Assembly (NCBI RefSeq): GCF_030409335.1
Contig: NZ_JAUFPN010000108.1
Span: forward strand, 1 to 63,820
Length of the DNA: 63,820 bases
Reading direction: 5' to 3'
Source of the DNA: Paeniroseomonas aquatica
GTDB taxonomy: Bacteria; Pseudomonadota; Alphaproteobacteria; Acetobacterales; Acetobacteraceae
In this document: piece by piece, positions 8,189-16,357 of the stretch
How positions within the stretch are numbered: the stretch's first letter is position 1
Layout: each line of letters begins with the position of its first letter
Translations under genes and position numbers: made by a program
The notes under the pieces: model-generated
What the model saw: only the letters and a program-made list of their open reading frames with translations
Database searches by the model: none
Told to the model about the DNA's origin: nothing

Positions 8189-9865
8189 ATGCCAGATGTC
8201 GGCGTCCTCCCGGACCAGAAGCAGACCAGCCCCGCCCCGCGCCGCAAGCGCTGGGTCTCCCCGCTGCTGCGGCGCATCCTGCTGCTGAACGTGCTGCCGC
8301 CGGCGCTGCTCGCCGCCGCCATGCTCTACCTCGACCAGTACCAGAACGGGCTGCTCGCCGCCGAGGTCGAGGCGATGCGCACCCAGGCCCGGATCTATGC
8401 CGGCGCCATCGCCGAGGCCGGGGTCCGCACCCAGGACGACCGCCTGGTCCTGGTCCCCGAGGCGATCCGCCCGCTGCTGCGCCGGCTGGTGGACCCGTCG
8501 CCCAATACCCAGGCCCGGCTGTTCGACAATACCGGGCTGGTCGTCGCCGACAGCCGGGTGCGCGAGGGCTCCGGCGGCGCCGTGGTGACCGAGCCGCTGC
8601 CGCCGCCCGAGCCGCGCGGCGCCTTCTCCAGCTCCATCGCCGGGCTCTATGACCGGCTGCTGACCCTGGTGCCGCGCACCGGCCCCTCCGACGTCGCGGT
8701 CGACATCAACCCGGACGCGGCCTCCTTCGACTGGCAGCCGAACCTCGGCCCCGACCGGCGGGAGGAGCTGCGCCTGGCGCTCGAGGGCGGCGTCACCCCC
8801 TATATCCGCCGCACCGCCGACGGCCGGCTGCTGGTCTCGGTCGCCGAGCCGGCCCGCCGCGGCAACCAGTCGGTCGGCATCGTGCTGCTGACGCGGGAGG
8901 CGCGCGAGGTCGACCAACGGCTGTTCGAGATCCGCGCCAGCGTGCTCGGCATCTTCGTCATCGCCCTGATCCTGACGGTGCTGCTCTCGCTCTACCTGGC
9001 GCAGACGCTCGCCAACCCGATCATGCAGCTGGCCGGCGCCGCCGCCGCCATGCGCCAGGGCGAGGGCCGCGGCGGCAGCGTCCCCGCCGCCGTGCTGGCG
9101 CGCGACGACGAGATCGGCATCCTGGCGCGCGACCTGCAGTCGGCCGCGACCGCGCTCTGGGCCCGGATCGACACCAACGAGCGCTTCGCCGCCGATGTGG
9201 CGCACGAGCTGCGCAACCCGCTGACCAGCGTGCGCTCGGCCATCGAGACCCTGCGGCGGATCGAGAACCCCGACCAGCAGAAGCGCCTGCTGGCCATCAT
9301 CGCCGAGGACGCGGTGCGGATGGACCGGCTGATCGCCGACATCTCCGACAGCTCCCGCGTCGATGCCGAGCTGTCGCGCACCGTGGCGGTGCCGGTCGAC
9401 ATCGCCCCCATCCTCTCGACCCTGGCCGAGCTGCACAACGCGACCCGCGAGGATGAGGCGAACGACCCCACGGTGGTGCTGGAGGCCCCGGCCGAGGGGC
9501 TGGTGGTCCGCGGCGTCGAGGGCAGGCTGGTGCAGGTGCTGCGCAACCTGCTGGGCAATGCGCTGTCCTTCAGCCCGGCCGAGGGCCGGGTCTGGGTGCG
9601 GGCGCGGCCGACCGGGGCGATGGTCGAGGTGGTGGTCGAGGACGAGGGCCCCGGCATCCCCGAGGCCAAGCTGGAGGGGATCTTCGAGCGCTTCTACTCC
9701 GAGCGCCCGACCGGGGAGCGCTTCGGCCAGCACTCCGGCCTCGGCCTGTCCATCTGCCGGCAGATCGTCGAGGGGCTGCGCGGGCGGATCGCCGCCGAGA
9801 ACCGCCGGGATGCGGACGGCAAGGTGCTGGGCGCGCGCTTCGTGATCCGCCTGCCGGTCGGGTAA
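8189..9865 (+). CDS. chvG: ChvG/ExoS-like membrane sensor histidine kinase
   Basis: A 558-residue kinase. A Lys/Arg-rich cytoplasmic start leads into a first membrane span (~28-47, ILLLNVLPPALLAAAMLYL). A periplasmic sensor region of ~190 residues follows, then a second span (~250-272, VLGIFVIALILTVLLSLYLA) and a HAMP linker. The phosphoacceptor is H339 in VAHELRNPLTS. The ATPase part has the N box NLLGNALSF, the G1 box DEGPGIPEAKLEGIF and the G2 box HSGLGLSICRQIVEGL. The N-terminal plan matches ChvG/ExoS, the acid and envelope sensor of Rhizobiales and relatives, which partners ChvI. Neither chvI nor the usual hprK/PTS genes are next to it, so the symbol rests on architecture only. Confidence 0.8.
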   Translation: MPDVGVLPDQKQTSPAPRRKRWVSPLLRRILLLNVLPPALLAAAMLYLDQYQNGLLAAEVEAMRTQARIYAGAIAEAGVRTQDDRLVLVPEAIRPLLRRLVDPSPNTQARLFDNTGLVVADSRVREGSGGAVVTEPLPPPEPRGAFSSSIAGLYDRLLTLVPRTGPSDVAVDINPDAASFDWQPNLGPDRREELRLALEGGVTPYIRRTADGRLLVSVAEPARRGNQSVGIVLLTREAREVDQRLFEIRASVLGIFVIALILTVLLSLYLAQTLANPIMQLAGAAAAMRQGEGRGGSVPAAVLARDDEIGILARDLQSAATALWARIDTNERFAADVAHELRNPLTSVRSAIETLRRIENPDQQKRLLAIIAEDAVRMDRLIADISDSSRVDAELSRTVAVPVDIAPILSTLAELHNATREDEANDPTVVLEAPAEGLVVRGVEGRLVQVLRNLLGNALSFSPAEGRVWVRARPTGAMVEVVVEDEGPGIPEAKLEGIFERFYSERPTGERFGQHSGLGLSICRQIVEGLRGRIAAENRRDADGKVLGARFVIRLPVG

Positions 9866-9986
9866 CAATCGGCAACGCCGAGCCCGGCGGAAACCCTGCG
9901 TTATATACGGTGCACTGTCGCCCGCCCCCCCGCCCGGCGTATATCCTGGCCGCAGGCGGCGGATCAGGCGCCGGAGGTATTGCCGC

Positions 9987-10919
9987 ATGGGCCAGATCGT
10001 CATCACCGAATACATGGAGGCCGCGGCGATCGAGCGGCTCAACGCAGCCTACGTGACGCATTACGACCCGCAGCTGGGCATCGCGCCGGACCGGCTGCGC
10101 GGCGCGGTGGCCGGGGCCCGGGCACTGATCGTCCGCAACAAGACCCAGGTGGACGCAGCCCTGCTGGACGCCGCGCCGGGGCTGAAGGTGCTCGGGCGGC
10201 TCGGCGTCGGGCTCTACAACATCGACCTCGAGGCCTGCCGGGCGCGCGGGGTGGAGGTGATCCCGGCGGCCGGGGCCAATGCGGATTCGGTGGCGGAATA
10301 CGCCATCCTCTCGGTCGGCATGCTGCTGCGCGGCGCCTTCCTGGCCACCGCCGAGATCGCCGCCGGGGACTGGCCGCGCGAACGCCTCAGCGGCGGGCGC
10401 GAGCTGGGCGGCAAGACGCTGGGCATCCTCGGCTTCGGCGACATCGGCCGCCGGGTCGCCAAGCTGGCGCGGGCCTTCGGCATGCGGGTGATCGCGCATG
10501 ACCCGGTGCTGCCGATCGACCATTCCGGCTGGGCCGAGCACGGCACCAAATCCGTCACGCTCGACGAGCTGGTGGCGCGGGCGGATGCGATCAGCCTGCA
10601 CGTGCCGCTGGAGGCGGCGACGCGCGGCCTGGTCGCCGCACCGATGCTGGCCGCCATGAAGCGCGGCGCGGTGCTGGTCAATGCCTCACGCGGCGGGGTG
10701 GTGGTGGAGGCCGACCTCGCCGCCGCGCTGCGCTCCGGCCATCTCGGCGGGGCGGTGCTCGATGTCTTCGAGGTGGAGCCGCTGCCCTCCGACAGCCCGC
10801 TGATCGGCGCCCCGAACCTGGTGCTGACGCCGCACATCGCCGGGGCGACGCGGGAGAGCAACCTCCGGGTCTCCTCGCTGATCGCGGCGCGGGTCCTCGT
10901 CGCCCTGGCGATGGACTAG
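9987..10919 (+). CDS. D-isomer-specific 2-hydroxyacid dehydrogenase, SlcC ((S)-sulfolactate dehydrogenase)-like
   Basis: A 310-residue NAD-dependent dehydrogenase. The Rossmann motif is LGILGFGDIGRRVAKLARAFG (~residues 146-166), and the catalytic set appears as Arg in NASRGGVVVE, Glu in DVFEVEPLP and His in LTPHIAGATRES. The N-terminus MGQIVITEYMEAAAI and the pairing with a ComC-type gene four bases downstream match the known arrangement in sulfolactate degraders. There SlcC oxidises (S)-sulfolactate to sulfopyruvate and ComC reduces it to (R)-sulfolactate. No sulfolactate lyase (suyAB) or xsc gene is in the window, so a general 2-hydroxyacid or 3-phosphoglycerate-like role remains possible. 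RBS CCGGAGG lies about 9 bases before the ATG. Confidence 0.75.
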   Translation: MGQIVITEYMEAAAIERLNAAYVTHYDPQLGIAPDRLRGAVAGARALIVRNKTQVDAALLDAAPGLKVLGRLGVGLYNIDLEACRARGVEVIPAAGANADSVAEYAILSVGMLLRGAFLATAEIAAGDWPRERLSGGRELGGKTLGILGFGDIGRRVAKLARAFGMRVIAHDPVLPIDHSGWAEHGTKSVTLDELVARADAISLHVPLEAATRGLVAAPMLAAMKRGAVLVNASRGGVVVEADLAAALRSGHLGGAVLDVFEVEPLPSDSPLIGAPNLVLTPHIAGATRESNLRVSSLIAARVLVALAMD

Positions 10920-10923
10920 CCGC

Positions 10924-11934
10924 ATGCCGCGCATGAGCCTGGCGGCGGCCGAGGATCTCGCCCGCCGGGCGCTGCTGGCGGCCGGCGCCTCGGCGCCGAT
11001 GGCGGCGGCGACGGCGCGGGTGCTGGTGCGGGCGGAGGCCGAGGGCCAGGCCGGGCACGGCCTGTCCCGCGTGGCGCAATACGCCGCCTTCCTGCGCAAC
11101 GGCCGCGCCGACGGCACGGCGGTCGCCGCGGTCGTCGCCGAGCGCGGCGGCGCCGCGCTGGTCGATGCCCGGGACGGGCTGGCCTATCCGGCGCTGGAGC
11201 TGGCCGTCGCCGAGGCCGCCCGGCGGGCGCGGGCCTTCGGCATCGCCTGCGTCGGCATCACCAACAGCCAGCATTCCGGCGCCATGGGCCTGCCGGTCGC
11301 GGCGCTGGCGGCCGAAGGGCTGGTGGCGCTGGCCTTCACCAATTCGCCGGCGGCCATGCCGGTGCCGGCCGGACGGCGCCCGTTGATGGGAACCAATCCG
11401 GTGGCAGCGGCGTTTCCGAGGCGGAATGGTGGCCCACTGGTGATCGATTTGGCGCTATCAGAGGTTGCACGGGGCAAGATCATGCTCGCGGCCAAGGCTG
11501 GGCAGCCGATCCCGCCCGGCTGGGCGCTGGATGCTGCGGGGCAGCCGACGACGGATGCCGGCGCCGCCCTCTCGGGCGCGATGCTGGCGATGGGCGGGAC
11601 GAAGGGGGCGCTGCTGGCCTTGGTGGTGGAATTGCTCTGCGTGGCGCTGACCGGCGCGGCCTTCGGCTTCGAGGCGGACAGCCTCTTCACCGAGGCCGGC
11701 AACCGGCCGCGGCTCGGGCAGTTCCTGCTGGCGGTGGACCCCGGCGCCCTGGCCGGCGAGGCCACCTACCTGGAGCGGGTGGAGACGCTGGTCGCGGCCA
11801 TGCTGGCCGAGGAGGGCGTCCGCCTGCCGGGGGCCCGGCGCGCGGCGCTGCTGGCCGCGGCCACCGCGGCGGACGGCGGGGGCCTGGACGTGCCGCAATC
11901 AGTTTTCGAGGGTTTGAACGCGCTTGCAGCCTGA
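10924..11934 (+). CDS. Ldh_2-family malate/L-sulfolactate dehydrogenase, ComC-like
   Basis: A 336-residue protein of the type 2 malate/lactate dehydrogenase family, whose members reduce 2-oxoacids with NAD(P)H in a non-Rossmann fold. Visible family motifs are GHGLSRVAQY near residue 45, GITNSQHSGAMG, PLMGTNPVAAAFP and the C-terminal GAAFGFEADSLF. It lies 4 bp after the SlcC-like gene, so the two are probably co-translated; together such a pair inverts the stereochemistry of a hydroxyacid via the ketoacid. Codons in roughly 11380-11530 are less GC-biased at third positions than the rest of the gene. The 3' end overlaps the next gene by 11 bases. Substrate is inferred from neighbourhood only. 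Confidence 0.8.
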   Translation: MPRMSLAAAEDLARRALLAAGASAPMAAATARVLVRAEAEGQAGHGLSRVAQYAAFLRNGRADGTAVAAVVAERGGAALVDARDGLAYPALELAVAEAARRARAFGIACVGITNSQHSGAMGLPVAALAAEGLVALAFTNSPAAMPVPAGRRPLMGTNPVAAAFPRRNGGPLVIDLALSEVARGKIMLAAKAGQPIPPGWALDAAGQPTTDAGAALSGAMLAMGGTKGALLALVVELLCVALTGAAFGFEADSLFTEAGNRPRLGQFLLAVDPGALAGEATYLERVETLVAAMLAEEGVRLPGARRAALLAAATAADGGGLDVPQSVFEGLNALAA

Positions 11935-12775
11935 ATCACCGATCATCGAGTACCAGCCCCGCCCGCCGGAGCCGCATCGCATCTGCGGCGGCAACCCGGT
12001 GCGCGCGGTCTTCCTCCGCCGGCCGGAGGCGGTGCAGCGGCTGTTCTACACCGAGGCGATGCGCCGGGTGGCCGGGCCGCTCTGCGCCCATCTCGCCCGC
12101 ACCCGGCGGCCCTACCGGGAGGTCCTGCCCGACGAGCTGGCCCGGATCGCCGGCACGCCCCACCACGGCGGCATCTGCGCCATCACCCAGGTCCGCTATG
12201 CCGAGCGGCTGCCGGCGCATGCCCTGCCGGCCGACCTGCCGGTCTCGCCGCTGCTGCCGGTGCTCGACCGCATCGGCAATCCGCACAACCTCGGCGCCAT
12301 CGCCCGCTCCGCCGCCTTCTTCGGCTGCCGCGGGCTGCTGCTCTCGGATGATGCCGCCCAGGCGGACCTCTCGGACGCGGCCTTCCGCACCGCCGAGGGC
12401 GGCCTGGAATTGCTGCGGGTGATGCGGGCGCGGGCGCTGCCCGAGCTGCTGCGCGGCATGCGCGGGCAGTACCTGGTGGTGGCGGCGGTCGCCGCCGGCG
12501 GCGTCGCCCCCGCCGCCCTGCCGCGCAACCGGCCACTCGCCCTGGTGCTGGGCAACGAGGAGCAGGGGCCGGCCGCCGACGTGCTGGAGGCCAGCGAGGC
12601 GGGCGTGACCCTGCGCGGCGGCGGGATGGTCGAGAGTCTCAACGTCTCGGCGGCGGCCGCGGTGCTGTTCCATGCGCTCGCCGGCACCCCGGCCCAGGCG
12701 GCGCCGCGGCCGGCGCCGCCGCCACGCCCGAAGGCGGCGCCCTCGCCCGGCCGGCTGCAGATGCCGCGCCGCTGA
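11924..12775 (+). CDS. TrmH-family (SpoU) RNA 2'-O-methyltransferase
   Basis: A 283-residue SPOUT methyltransferase with a trefoil-knot SAM site. Motif 1 is DRIGNPHNLGAIARSAAFFG, motif 2 LALVLGNEEQGPA and motif 3 GGGMVESLNVSAAAAVLFH. The ~90-residue N-terminal part resembles the RNA-binding substrate domain seen in RlmB/TrmH-like enzymes (ICGGNPVRAVFLRRP, TPHHGGICA). The tail after ~255 is Pro/Ala/Arg-rich and probably disordered. It likely methylates a ribose in 23S rRNA or tRNA. Translation appears to start at TTG 11924 inside the end of the previous gene, with GAGGG about 11 bases upstream; there is no ATG nearby. It ends 2 bp before the Mla permease gene. Confidence 0.85.
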   Translation: MQPESPIIEYQPRPPEPHRICGGNPVRAVFLRRPEAVQRLFYTEAMRRVAGPLCAHLARTRRPYREVLPDELARIAGTPHHGGICAITQVRYAERLPAHALPADLPVSPLLPVLDRIGNPHNLGAIARSAAFFGCRGLLLSDDAAQADLSDAAFRTAEGGLELLRVMRARALPELLRGMRGQYLVVAAVAAGGVAPAALPRNRPLALVLGNEEQGPAADVLEASEAGVTLRGGGMVESLNVSAAAAVLFHALAGTPAQAAPRPAPPPRPKAAPSPGRLQMPRR

Positions 12776-12777
12776 CC

Positions 12778-13890
12778 ATGGCCCCGCCGCCGCCCGCCAC
12801 CCTCGCCACGCGGACCGACGGGGAGAGCCTCCGCCTGTCCTTCGCCGGCATCCTGGATGCCGCCGCCGCGGCGCGCGTCTGGGCGGAGGCGACGCGGCAG
12901 GCCAGGGGCGCGGCCCGCCTCATCCTCGACCTCAAGGGAGTGGAGGGCCTGGATACCGCCGGGGCGGTGCTGCTGCTGCGGCTGGAGCAGACGGCAGGCA
13001 AGGCGGAATGGCAGGGGCTGGCGGCCGGCCCGCTCCAGGCCGTGCTCGACCGGACCCGCCAGGCCCTGGTCGCACCGGCGCCGGCGACCCCGGCCTCGCT
13101 GTCGGTGCTGGCGCTGATCGGCCAGGCCACGGTGGAACGCGGCAAGGGCATGCTGGCGCAGATCGGCTTCCTCGGGGAGGCCGCGGTGGCCGGCCTCGGC
13201 ATCCTGCGGCGGCCCTGGCGCCTGCGCCTCGCCGAGGTGCTGCGGCACCTGGACGAGGCCGGGCTGCGCGCCTTCGGGCTGACGATCCTGCTGGGCTTCC
13301 TGATCGGCGTCATCCTCGCCTTCCAGTCCTCGATCCCGATGCGGCGCTTCGGCGCCGAGATCTTCATCCCCAACCTGGTCGGGCTCTCCCTGCTGCGGGA
13401 GCTGGGGCCGCTGATGGCCGCGGTGGTGCTCTCGGGCCGTACCGGCTCGGCCTATGCCGCCGAGCTCGGCACCATGACGGTGAACGAGGAGGTGGATGCG
13501 CTGCGCATCATGGGCATCGACCCGATCGCCTGGCTGGTGCTGCCCCGGCTGATCGCGGCGGTGCTGGTCATGCCGGTCCTGGCGCTGCTGATGGACCTCG
13601 CCGGCCTGCTCGGCATGGGCGCGGTCATGGCGGCGCTGGGCTTCCCCCCGACCGGGGTGATCGCCCAGCTCCGCACCGCGGTCCAGCTGGGCGACCTGGC
13701 GGGCGGCCTGTTCAAGGCGGCGGTCTTCGGCCTCTCGATCGGCCTCGTCGGCTGCCGCGCGGGGCTGGGCGCCGGGCGCGGGCCGCGCGCGGTCGGCGAC
13801 GCGGCGACGGCGGCGGTGGTTGGCGGCATCGTCTCCATCGTGCTGCTGGACGGCATCTTCGCCATCCTGTTCTTCCGCCTGGGCTGGTGA
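12778..13890 (+). CDS. mlaE: MlaE-family ABC transporter permease with N-terminal STAS domain
   Basis: A 370-residue inner-membrane permease for phospholipid transport. Residues ~12-90 form a STAS-like domain (LSFAGILDAAAAARVW, ARLILDLKGVEGLDTAG), a role played by separate MlaB in E. coli. Residues ~130-370 are the MlaE permease with ~5 hydrophobic spans and the family segments GRTGSAYAAELGTMTVNEEVDALR and IDPIAWLVLPRLIA. It begins two bases after the methyltransferase stop, and the ATPase, MCE and lipoprotein genes follow. The fused STAS arrangement is well known in alphaproteobacterial MCE systems. An MlaC-type periplasmic shuttle is not present here. Confidence 0.93.
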   Translation: MAPPPPATLATRTDGESLRLSFAGILDAAAAARVWAEATRQARGAARLILDLKGVEGLDTAGAVLLLRLEQTAGKAEWQGLAAGPLQAVLDRTRQALVAPAPATPASLSVLALIGQATVERGKGMLAQIGFLGEAAVAGLGILRRPWRLRLAEVLRHLDEAGLRAFGLTILLGFLIGVILAFQSSIPMRRFGAEIFIPNLVGLSLLRELGPLMAAVVLSGRTGSAYAAELGTMTVNEEVDALRIMGIDPIAWLVLPRLIAAVLVMPVLALLMDLAGLLGMGAVMAALGFPPTGVIAQLRTAVQLGDLAGGLFKAAVFGLSIGLVGCRAGLGAGRGPRAVGDAATAAVVGGIVSIVLLDGIFAILFFRLGW

Positions 13891-13892
13891 CG

Positions 13893-14684
13893 ATGGCCGA
13901 GCCGCAGGCCGAGACCGTCATCCGGGTGGAGGACCTGGCCGCCCGCTTCGGCGGCCGGACCATCTTCGAGCATGTCGGCTTCGAGGTCCGGCGGGGCGAG
14001 GTCTTCGTCATCCTCGGCGGCTCCGGCTGCGGCAAGTCCACCCTGCTGAAGCACATGATCGGCCTCTATCCGCCGGCCGAGGGCAGCATCCATATCCTCG
14101 GCGAGGACATGGGCTCGCTCGATGGCGCTGCGCGCACCGCGCTGCTGCGGCGGATCGGGGTGATGTGGCAATCGGGCGCGCTGTTCGGCTCCTCGACGCT
14201 GGCCGAGAACATCGAGGTGCCGCTCGAGGAGCATACCGCGCTGCCGGCCGAGGCGCGGGCACTGGTCGCGCGGGTGAAGCTCGGCCTGGTCGGGCTGGCC
14301 GATGCGGCGCAGCGGCTGCCGGCGGAGATCTCGGGCGGCATGGCCAAGCGGGCCGGCATCGCCCGGGCCATGGCGCTGGACCCGCCGATCCTGTTCCTGG
14401 ACGAACCCTCGGCCGGGCTCGACCCCATCACCTCGGCCGGGCTCGATGCGCTGATCAGGCAGCTCGCCCGCGACCTCGGCACCACCTTCGTGGTGGTGAC
14501 GCATGAGCTTCAATCCATCCTGGCGATCGGGGACCGCTGCATCATGCTGGACAAGGACGCCAAGGGGATGATCGCCGAGGGCGACCCGCGCCGGCTGCGC
14601 GATGAGAGCGAGAACCCGGTGGTCCGGGCCTTCTTCCGGCGCGAGGTGCTGGAAGCGCCGCCTCCACCCCGGGGCCGGGGCTGA
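13893..14684 (+). CDS. mlaF: MlaF-type phospholipid ABC transporter ATPase
   Basis: A 263-residue ABC ATPase that powers the MlaE permease. Walker A is GGSGCGKSTLLKH, the Q-loop VMWQSGALF, the signature ISGGMAKRAGIARA, Walker B PPILFLDEPSAGLDP and the H-loop VVVTHEL. The ISGGM signature with GALFGSSTLAENI is characteristic of MCE-linked ATPases. ATG 13893 is preferred, although a GTG at 13887 that overlaps the permease stop codon is also in frame. It is separated by only 2-3 bp from its neighbours, so the transporter genes are clearly one operon. Confidence 0.93.
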   Translation: MAEPQAETVIRVEDLAARFGGRTIFEHVGFEVRRGEVFVILGGSGCGKSTLLKHMIGLYPPAEGSIHILGEDMGSLDGAARTALLRRIGVMWQSGALFGSSTLAENIEVPLEEHTALPAEARALVARVKLGLVGLADAAQRLPAEISGGMAKRAGIARAMALDPPILFLDEPSAGLDPITSAGLDALIRQLARDLGTTFVVVTHELQSILAIGDRCIMLDKDAKGMIAEGDPRRLRDESENPVVRAFFRREVLEAPPPPRGRG

Positions 14685-14687
14685 CCC

Positions 14688-15707
14688 ATGGCGCAATCCC
14701 GCGGACTCTACCTGCGCGTCGGCGTGCTGGTCGTCGTCGGCCTGGCGCTGAGCCTCGGCTTTGTCCTGTTCTTCACCTCGTCCCGCTTCGGCAGCAGCAG
14801 CATCACCTACGAGACCTACCTGCGGGAATCCGTGCAGGGCCTCGATGTCGGCTCGCCGGTGCGCTACCGCGGCGTCGCGATCGGCCGGGTGGCGGAGGTC
14901 GGGCTGGTGGCCGCGGAGTACCACCCGGCGCGGCGGGAGACCTTCGGCAGCGTCTTCCAGCTGGTCTTCGTCCGCTTCGCCGTGGACACCAACCGGATCG
15001 GCGAGGTGCCCTCGCTGGAGGAGGCGATCCGCCTCGGCCTGCGGGTGCGGATCGCGGCCCAGGGCATCACCGGGGTGAACTACCTGGAGCTGGACTTCCT
15101 GCCGCCCGACCGCTTCCCGCCCCGCGAGGTGCCCTGGACGCCCCGCTACCCCTATGTCCCGGCGGTGCCCTCCACCGTGGCCCAGGTCCAGGGCGCGGCC
15201 GAGCTGCTGCTGCAGAAGCTGCAGGACGTCGACCTGCCGGGGCTGCTGGACAACGTCATCGCGCTGGTCGCCGACGTCCGCGGCCAGGTCAAGGACGGCG
15301 ACCTGGCGATCACCCTGCGGGAGGCGGCCAGCCTGCTACGGGCGGTGCGGTCGCAGGCGGAGGCGGCGCAGGTGCCGGAGGTGCTGGCCGAGCTGCGCGG
15401 CGTGGCGACCGATGCCCGGAGCCTGCTCGGCGGGCGGGAGGTGCAGCAGACCCTGAGCAATGCCGCCGCCGCGGCGGCCGAGCTGCGCAGCGCCGTCGGC
15501 CGGCTGCCGGCGAGCATCGCCAGCCTCGAGGGCGGGCTGCGGAACGCCCGCGGCGCGACCACCGACCTCCAGGCCGAGCTGGCGCCGATCCTGCGGGACC
15601 TGCGGGCCGCGGTGGGCAACCTGCGGGACACCACCGAGCAGCTCCGGCGCTACCCGTCCCAGGCCATATTCGGCGCCCCGCCGCCAGCCCCGGAGTCCCG
15701 CCGATGA
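14688..15707 (+). CDS. mlaD: MlaD/MCE-family substrate-binding protein
   Basis: A 339-residue protein anchored by one N-terminal span (~residues 8-28, LRVGVLVVVGLALSLGFVLFF). An MCE domain follows (~38-130, ESVQGLDVGSPVRYRGVAIG, then LRVRIAAQGITGVNYLELDFL). MCE proteins form hexameric rings that carry lipid between the inner-membrane permease and the outer membrane. The long C-terminal part (~170-339) is predicted helical with Ala/Leu/Arg heptads (AEAAQVPEVLAELRGVATDA). This suits a PqiB/LetB-like or Mce-type helical extension rather than the short E. coli MlaD. The stop codon overlaps the start of the lipoprotein gene by four bases. Confidence 0.9.
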   Translation: MAQSRGLYLRVGVLVVVGLALSLGFVLFFTSSRFGSSSITYETYLRESVQGLDVGSPVRYRGVAIGRVAEVGLVAAEYHPARRETFGSVFQLVFVRFAVDTNRIGEVPSLEEAIRLGLRVRIAAQGITGVNYLELDFLPPDRFPPREVPWTPRYPYVPAVPSTVAQVQGAAELLLQKLQDVDLPGLLDNVIALVADVRGQVKDGDLAITLREAASLLRAVRSQAEAAQVPEVLAELRGVATDARSLLGGREVQQTLSNAAAAAAELRSAVGRLPASIASLEGGLRNARGATTDLQAELAPILRDLRAAVGNLRDTTEQLRRYPSQAIFGAPPPAPESRR

Positions 15708-16357
15708 CCCCCGTCGCCACGCGCCGCACCCTGCTGCGGACCATGCCCCTCGCGGCCGCCCTCGCGGGCTGCAGCGTCCTGCCGGACCGGCCCTACCAGG
15801 AGGTGCAGCGCTTCGCCCTGGCGCCGGAGCGGCCGCAGCGGGCGACGCCGGCGCGCGGCGCGCCGGTGTTGCTGGTGCGCACCCTGCGGGCGGCCCCGGG
15901 CCTCGACGTGCGGGGGCTGCGGCTGCTCGGCGCCGACGGCCAGATCACCACCGAGTACTGGCAGGAATGGGCGGCCCCGCCGGCCGACCTGGCGGAGGAG
16001 GCGCTGCGGCGCTGGCTCGCCGCCAGCGGGCGGTTCAGCGCGGTCACCCTGCCCGGGTCGCGGCTGCGCTCGGACCTCGTGCTGGAGGCCGAGCTGATCC
16101 GGCTGCAGGCCGAACCCGGTTCCGGCCTCGGCCGGGCGGCGCTCTCGGTGCTGGCGCTGGCGGAGGCGCAATCCGGCAGCGGGGAGGCCCGCATCCTCGG
16201 CCAGTTCCTCGCCGAGGGTGCGGCGCCGCTGGCCCGGCAGGGCAGCAAGGTCCGGGCGGCGGATGCCGCGACGGCGATGTCGGCGGCGCTCGGCCTGGCC
16301 CTGGCCCAGGTCGAGCAGCGCCTGGCCGGGCTGCCGGCGCCGCGCCGGGTCGCTTAG
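15704..16357 (+). CDS. ABC-type transport auxiliary lipoprotein (PqiC/DUF330-like)
   Basis: A 217-residue predicted outer-membrane lipoprotein. The signal ends in a lipobox, LAAALAGC, so Cys ~23 should be lipidated. The mature part follows the PqiC/ABC_trans_aux pattern: YQEVQRFALAPERP at the start, then LLVRTLRAAPGLDVRGLR and EYWQEWAAPPADLAEEALRRW. These lipoproteins work with MCE systems at the outer membrane. ATGA overlap with mlaD shows translational coupling. Its stop codon overlaps by four bases the stop of the hydrolase gene on the other strand. Confidence 0.85.
   Translation: MTPVATRRTLLRTMPLAAALAGCSVLPDRPYQEVQRFALAPERPQRATPARGAPVLLVRTLRAAPGLDVRGLRLLGADGQITTEYWQEWAAPPADLAEEALRRWLAASGRFSAVTLPGSRLRSDLVLEAELIRLQAEPGSGLGRAALSVLALAEAQSGSGEARILGQFLAEGAAPLARQGSKVRAADAATAMSAALGLALAQVEQRLAGLPAPRRVA

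Noticed and set aside
9903-9944. ATATAC ... GTATAT inverted repeat before the SlcC-like gene
   Set aside because: Only six bases per arm with a 30-base gap; too weak to call an operator.
5927-10042. A 1371-codon minus-strand open frame across the TPR-glycosyltransferase and ChvG genes
   Set aside because: It is the antisense shadow of two well-supported + strand genes; its product is a low-complexity Arg/Gln/His/Ala mixture without domains.
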